Positions 59,689-64,000 of a stretch of 64,000 nucleotides of DNA are shown here, piece by piece. The first letter of the stretch is position 1. Every line of letters starts with the position of its first letter. Made by a program: the position numbers and the translations under genes. The notes beneath the pieces were generated by a model. It had not been told where the DNA came from and ran no database searches. It saw only the letters and a list, made by a program, of their open reading frames with translations. This DNA is from CAMDPA01 sp965223035 (GTDB lineage: Bacteria; Pseudomonadota; Alphaproteobacteria; Rhizobiales; Hyphomicrobiaceae): the NCBI GenBank assembly GCA_965223035.1, contig OZ244980.1, positions 1,550,001 through 1,614,000 on the forward strand, read 5' to 3'.

Positions 59689-61002
59689 ATGGAATGGTAT
59701 TGGGCGTTAGCTTTCCTGCTCGGAATGATCATTTTTATGATGGCTTTGGGATTTCCCGTCGCCCTGGCGTTCCTGACCACGAACCTGATCGGCTGGCTTT
59801 ATTTTAATGGATGGGATCTTGGCGCGATCCTGCAGGTGGTCGACAATTCGACGATTCTGATCACGCGGTTCACGCTTGGTCCGGTGCCGATGTTCATCAT
59901 GATGGGCTCGCTGTTCTTCTACACCGGGCTCGCCTTGCGTGTGTTCGATGGGCTCGACGTATTGTTCGGCCGCTTGCCGGGTCGGCTCTGCTATCTCACG
60001 GTGGCCGGCGGCGCGTTGTTCTCCACACTGACCGGCTCGTCGATGGCCAACACAGCCATGCTTGGCTCGCTGATGGTGCCGGAAATGCAGCGCCGGGGGT
60101 ACAATTGGCGCATGTCGATGGGCCCGGTATTGGGCAGCGGCGGGCTCGCCATGATCATCCCGCCGTCCGCGCTCGGCGTGCTGCTTGCGGCAATCGCCGG
60201 CATCGACGTCGGTCGGCTGTTGATTGCCGGGCTCATTCCCGGGTTCCTGCTGGCCACACTTTACGCGCTGATGATCACCATTCAGCTACTGCTCGACCCC
60301 GAGAGCGCGCCCGCGTACGACGTGGAGCCCGTGTCATGGGGCAAGAAGCTGTTGATGTTGTGCACGCACGTGCTGCCGATGGGCTTCGTCGTGTTCATGG
60401 TCATCGGCTTCATCATCTTCGGGTGGGCGACGCCAACCGAGGCGGCCGCGCTCGGCGTGCTTGGCGTCATGATTCTGGCGATAGCGTTTCGGGCGCTAAG
60501 CTGGAAAGCGCTGGTGTCATCGGTCGATGGTACCGTGCGGGTGGCGGCGATGGTGTTCTTTATCCTGATGAACTCTACGGTGTTCAGCCAACTATTGGCA
60601 TTCTCCGGCGCCACCGCAGGCATGCTCGAGTGGGTGACGGGCTTCGACTTGTCTCGGCTGCAAATCCTGGCCGTGATGTTCTGCGTGCTGCTGATGATGG
60701 GCATGTTCATGGACGGTACGTCGATGATGCTGATCACGATTCCGATCTTTTTCCCGTTGGCTGAGTCGTTCGGAATCGACCTGGTGTGGTTCGGTCTGTT
60801 CGTATTGTTGACCATTGAAATGTCGGGCACTACGCCGCCATTCGGTCTGCTGCTTTATGTCATGTTGGGCGTGGCTCCGCCGGGGACCACGCTATACAAG
60901 GTCGCCGCCGCTGCCTTTCCGTTCTTGGTATGCGACGCGGTGCTGATCGGGATCATGATCGCCGTCCCGGCCGTCGCCCTCTGGTTGCCCGGCCAGATGT
61001 GA
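59689..61002 (+). CDS. TRAP transporter large permease subunit (DctM-like)
   Basis: The 437-residue protein has about 12 hydrophobic segments and the DctM motifs GALFSTLTGSSMANTAMLGS and GGLAMIIPPSALGVLLA, and a late MFMDGTSMMLITIPIFFPLA. With DctQ it forms the Na+-driven channel for an organic acid. A perfect 12-bp terminator hairpin stands after it, and the matching binding-protein gene converges from the other side of this terminator. Confidence 0.94.
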   Translation: MEWYWALAFLLGMIIFMMALGFPVALAFLTTNLIGWLYFNGWDLGAILQVVDNSTILITRFTLGPVPMFIMMGSLFFYTGLALRVFDGLDVLFGRLPGRLCYLTVAGGALFSTLTGSSMANTAMLGSLMVPEMQRRGYNWRMSMGPVLGSGGLAMIIPPSALGVLLAAIAGIDVGRLLIAGLIPGFLLATLYALMITIQLLLDPESAPAYDVEPVSWGKKLLMLCTHVLPMGFVVFMVIGFIIFGWATPTEAAALGVLGVMILAIAFRALSWKALVSSVDGTVRVAAMVFFILMNSTVFSQLLAFSGATAGMLEWVTGFDLSRLQILAVMFCVLLMMGMFMDGTSMMLITIPIFFPLAESFGIDLVWFGLFVLLTIEMSGTTPPFGLLLYVMLGVAPPGTTLYKVAAAAFPFLVCDAVLIGIMIAVPAVALWLPGQM

Positions 61003-61048
61003 CCCGTCGCGGGCAAGGGGCCGGCGCGTCGTCCGATTTTGCCTCTAT

Positions 61049-61110
61049 AGCGGTTCAGAGGGAGCTGGACCAGCCGGCTGCCGCGCCCGGCACGGCGCTG
61101 CCGCTGTTGG
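61049..61110. repeat. Partial family 2 repeat
   Basis: AGCGGTTCAGAGGGAGCTGG, CCGCGCCCGGCACGGCGCTG is a shortened forward copy. The mirrored arm is lost. Confidence 0.55.
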
Positions 61111-61191
61111 CAAAAAAACCAATCGACGGCGTGCTTGCAGATCGAAGTGGTTTGCGGATTGAAGCTCGGGCCAACCTCTATGGTTGAACAA

Positions 61192-61219
61192 AAACCGGTC
61201 CCGTGGGCGGGACCGGTTT
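61192..61219. terminator. Bidirectional Rho-independent terminator between convergent TRAP genes
   Basis: A perfect 12-bp stem, AAACCGGTCCCG / CGGGACCGGTTT, closes over the loop TGGG. A-rich and T-rich flanks lie on both sides. It separates dctM (plus) from dctP (minus) and can serve both. Confidence 0.9.
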
Positions 61220-61283
61220 CTGGCAATTGCAGATCGGATTTGTGATCGCGTCGGCCTTGCGGTGGCCGTCGACGCCGTGCTGA

Positions 61284-62282
61284 TTAGTTGGTCGCGTACA
61301 TTTTTGGTTTTAACGCCTGATAGTCGATGTTGTATCTTTTGGCGTCGTTTTCGGCCCATTTGGCGCCGTAGATGGTTTTTAAGTAGGCCGCTTTCTGCTT
61401 GCCCTTTAAATCGATGTTTTTGACGCCGGCCTCGTCGAGCTTTTTGTTGTCGGCCACGGACAGCGGGGCGAGAATTTTGTTGCTGTCACGTTCGAAGATC
61501 TTGCCTTGTTTCAGCAAAATGTCCTGATGCTCCTTGCTGAGGCTGTTGAACTTGTCGAGATTGATGACGGTCATGGTCGTGGAATGGAAGAAATTCGGTC
61601 GGATCTTATACTTCAAAAAGCGTTGCCAACCGTATTTTGCAACCGAACCTTCCGGCCAAGCCAGGCCGTCGACTACGCCGCGTTCCAGCGCGGCATAGAC
61701 GTCGCCCGGTGAGATGTTGATCGGAGTGGCGTTCATCGCCTTCAGAAAGGCGTTGTAGAGCCCGGTCGACCGCATTTTCATGCCGGTCAAGTCAACTCCG
61801 GTCTTGTCGTTGAACTTCGGCATTTTCTTCATGTAAATGAAAAAGGTGCTGGCCTCCCAATGGCCCCAGCCAAGAATTTTGGCGTTGATTCCCTTTTTCC
61901 ACGCTTCCTGCATGATTTCCCAGCCGCCATTTTTGCGCAGCTCGGACGGTGAGATAGTCGAAGAGCCCGTCATGCGGGCGGCAGGCACCAGACCCTGATA
62001 ATAGGCTGAGGGGCAGTTGATGATATCGACCAGGCCGCGCTTCAAGGCCGGCGCCTGCTTCTGCCGCGGCGTCACTTCGGGCCCGCCGATATAGCGCAGC
62101 TTCAAGCCGGCGTTCATCTTGTTGATGGGGTCATGGAATGTCTTGAAGTAGGCGATGACTTGATCATGGTTTTTGATCAGACATGAGCTGACCTTCAGCG
62201 TGACGTCGGCAGCTTGCGATGATGCGGCAAAGGCGAGGGGGATCACGACTGCGACGCTCGCTGCCAAGCATTTTGTGGACAT
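61284..62282 (-). CDS. TRAP transporter solute-binding protein (DctP type)
   Basis: The 332-residue periplasmic protein has a signal peptide (residues 1-24, ending SQAAD) and the DctP fold. The family signature with the carboxylate-binding arginine is MKMRSTGLYNAFLKAMNATP, followed by GDVYAALERGVVDGLAWPEG. It should feed the DctQM pair that converges on it, an uncommon arrangement because P, Q and M usually share one operon. GGGAGG lies about 11 bases ahead of the ATG. The substrate is probably an organic acid. Confidence 0.94.
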   Translation of the reverse strand: MSTKCLAASVAVVIPLAFAASSQAADVTLKVSSCLIKNHDQVIAYFKTFHDPINKMNAGLKLRYIGGPEVTPRQKQAPALKRGLVDIINCPSAYYQGLVPAARMTGSSTISPSELRKNGGWEIMQEAWKKGINAKILGWGHWEASTFFIYMKKMPKFNDKTGVDLTGMKMRSTGLYNAFLKAMNATPINISPGDVYAALERGVVDGLAWPEGSVAKYGWQRFLKYKIRPNFFHSTTMTVINLDKFNSLSKEHQDILLKQGKIFERDSNKILAPLSVADNKKLDEAGVKNIDLKGKQKAAYLKTIYGAKWAENDAKRYNIDYQALKPKMYATN

Positions 62283-62555
62283 TATCAGGAACCTCCCTGT
62301 TTTAGCGGGCCGTATTGGGGCCCCATCGTCATTAGTTATTGTCGCTCAGATTGGCAACCCCAGCCGGGAGCGGACGGCTGAGGTGCGAACGGCTTGAGTA
62401 TTCAACACGAAGCTTTAGCGGTAAAGTTCAAATGATCCCATCGAGCTGGTACGGTGCTTGGCGCGGCGTTGCCTTGGTTGCCCGACGCGGAGCGTCAAGC
62501 CCCGCCGCCAACCCGCGGTATGAGCACAACAGGCCATAGACCTCCCGAGGTTAAC

Positions 62556-63740
62556 ATGTTGCGAAGCACTGATCGGATTCTGACCACACATGTTGGCAGT
62601 TTGATCCGTCCCCGAGAGCTGCAAGCGCAGATCAGAGCGCGGCAGTCGGGACCCGCGTTCGATCAGTCCGCCTTTGCTCAGTGCCTGACAAAGTCGGTTG
62701 CCGAGGTGGTTGCGGCGCAGGCCAAGGTCGGCATCGACATCGTCAGTGACGGCGAATTCGGTAAGTTCATCAGCTGGTCGCAATACGTCCTCGACAGATT
62801 TTCCGGGTTCCAGCGCAGGCCGTTCGATGCCTCGGGAAATCCGTGGGCGCGCGGCGCGGATCGCACGCGGTTTCACGACTTTTATGCCGAGCTTGATGCG
62901 CGCGATGCGCCGGCGACCCAATCGAAAGCGGTTTGTATCGGCCCTGTCAGTTATACAGGCGGTGCCGACCTCGCTCGCGACATAGCCAACCTAAAGGCGG
63001 CGATCGCGGTGACACCGGTGCGGGAAGCTTTTATGCCGGTGGTGGCGCCGGCCAGCGTGATCCCGGATCGCGAGAACGAGTACTATGCCGGCGAGGATCA
63101 GCTGCTCGATGCCATTGGTCTGGCCATGCGCGAGGAGTACAAGGCGATCATCGAGGCCGGATTCGTGGTCCAGCTGGATGATGCCCGCACGGCCGTCACC
63201 TTCGATCGCATGGTGCCGCCGGCCAGCTTCGAGGACTATCGCAAATGGGCCGGCAAGATGGCCGCGGTGTTGAACCACGCCATTGCAGGGCTGGCTGAAG
63301 ATCGCATTCGCTATCACGTCTGCTGGGGCAGTTGGCCGGGGCCGCACAGCACGGACGTGCCGCTCAAGGACATCGTCGATATCATTTTATCGGTGAGGGC
63401 CGGGGCCTACGTGATCGAGGGCGCCAACCCGCGCCATGATCACGAATGGAAGGTCTGGAAGGACGTCAAGCTACCGGACGGCAAGGTGCTGATTCCCGGC
63501 GTGATCAGCCATGCCACCAACATCGTTGAGCATCCCGAATTGGTGGCGGATCGGATCGTTCGGCTGGCCAACCTGGTCGGGCGCGAGAACGTGATCGCCG
63601 GCACCGATTGCGGCTTCGCGCAAAGTCCCTTCTATCGTCGGGTTCACCCCAGCATCATGTGGGCCAAGTTGGAGGCGCTAGCTGAAGGGGCGCGGCTGGC
63701 GACCCGGCAGCTGTGGGACCGGGCCGCCATCGACAGCTGA
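62556..63740 (+). CDS. Cobalamin-independent methionine-synthase-II-like (MetE C-terminal) protein
   Basis: The 394-residue protein resembles the C-terminal catalytic half of MetE, like the archaeal and bacterial MetE-II/epoxyalkane:CoM-transferase-type proteins. The zinc ligands are visible as H and C in YHVCWGSWPGPHS and C in GTDCGFAQSP, and the early ILTTHVGSLIRPRELQA and GIDIVSDGEFGK match the family. Methyl or alkyl transfer to a thiol is likely; the substrate is not known. It is divergent from dctP (273 bases), so the transporter may import its substrate. The ATG at 62556 is chosen over an upstream in-frame start. Confidence 0.9.
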   Translation: MLRSTDRILTTHVGSLIRPRELQAQIRARQSGPAFDQSAFAQCLTKSVAEVVAAQAKVGIDIVSDGEFGKFISWSQYVLDRFSGFQRRPFDASGNPWARGADRTRFHDFYAELDARDAPATQSKAVCIGPVSYTGGADLARDIANLKAAIAVTPVREAFMPVVAPASVIPDRENEYYAGEDQLLDAIGLAMREEYKAIIEAGFVVQLDDARTAVTFDRMVPPASFEDYRKWAGKMAAVLNHAIAGLAEDRIRYHVCWGSWPGPHSTDVPLKDIVDIILSVRAGAYVIEGANPRHDHEWKVWKDVKLPDGKVLIPGVISHATNIVEHPELVADRIVRLANLVGRENVIAGTDCGFAQSPFYRRVHPSIMWAKLEALAEGARLATRQLWDRAAIDS

Positions 63741-63975
63741 CCCGGTCGATTGATTGGTCCCGCAAAGGGTTAGGCGTTTGGCATAATCATCTCAGCGCCT
63801 TGCAATTGCCGAATCCGTTGGTCAAAGATTGATCGACCGTGCTGTTGGAGTTGGTTGCGTCGCGACCGATGCGGCGGGTCGATCGCGGCTGGTGGCCGAT
63901 CTTAGAGCAGGACAGTTTGCGATGGAGCCGCTTCGCGAGATATCTCGAACGTGATTTATGCTCTATATCAGAAGG

Positions 63976-64000
63976 TTAGATCATTTCCGCCGGAGGCGGA
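63976..64000. repeat. Start of a family 2 repeat cut by the window edge
   Basis: TTAGATCATTTCCGCCGGAG is the left end of the reverse-oriented form and continues outside the window. The 63741-63975 stretch before it shows no gene. Confidence 0.65.

Overview
The window is a GC-rich alphaproteobacterial chromosome segment, probably from a Hyphomicrobiales-type lineage. This rests on the rplU-rpmA-GNAT-GNAT-obgE block, DUF2852 and DUF2939 proteins, an NdvA-like glucan exporter, a TadG-like protein and several TRAP transporters. It holds 57 protein-coding genes I can support, one gene remnant, no tRNA or rRNA, no CRISPR array and no insertion sequence with a transposase.

Layout. 1-12 kb: a TetR regulator cut by the window edge, a hydrolase-like protein without its nucleophile, an Lrp regulator, an ELM1-like protein, a 2OG-Fe(II) oxygenase, a CPBP membrane protease, pyruvate kinase, a ThiE-like protein with a Sel1-repeat protein, an L,D-transpeptidase, rsfS and rlmH. 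12-20 kb: a hydrolase, an operon of a beta-hydroxyacid dehydrogenase and an M24-type protein facing a LacI regulator across an operator-like palindrome, an intradiol ring-cleavage dioxygenase, an NDUFA9-like protein and a TetR regulator. 20-30 kb: DUF2852, rplU, rpmA, two acetyltransferases, obgE, mutM, an enoyl-CoA hydratase, RidA, gpmI and dapB. 30-40 kb: a methyltransferase with a ChaN-like protein, DUF2939, a cupin, a large hybrid histidine kinase, a TadG-like protein and a receiver-ATPase protein. 40-52 kb: an AhpD-like gene with an in-frame TGA, gatB, DedA, a lipoprotein, a quinone reductase, an amidase, a 2-hydroxyacid dehydrogenase, hisA and ribA. 52-64 kb: a glucan-type ABC exporter, a secreted cyclase, a TAXI-type TRAP system, a DctPQM TRAP system and a MetE-like protein.

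The strongest find is at 40453-41577 (minus strand). Two reading-frame segments of one AhpD/carboxymuconolactone decarboxylase protein are separated by a single TGA that falls exactly on the second cysteine of the catalytic CxxCxxxH motif. A two-part hairpin follows with its apical loop about 26 nt downstream. This is what a selenocysteine-encoding gene with a bacterial SECIS looks like; an ordinary annotation would split it into two genes or call it a pseudogene.

The second theme is intergenic repeats. Family 1 is a palindromic element bounded by CTAG. Its full form is bipartite (about 137-172 bp) and shorter copies look like one-half derivatives. In three genes its terminal CTAG supplies the stop codon, and in gpmI it is translated as a 22-residue C-terminal tail. 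Family 2 is a longer, GC-rich inverted repeat of about 90-150 bp found in either orientation. Together they sit in a large share of the intergenic gaps and may have helped scatter genes (obgE, rsfS, rlmH, gpmI) that usually lie together in relatives.
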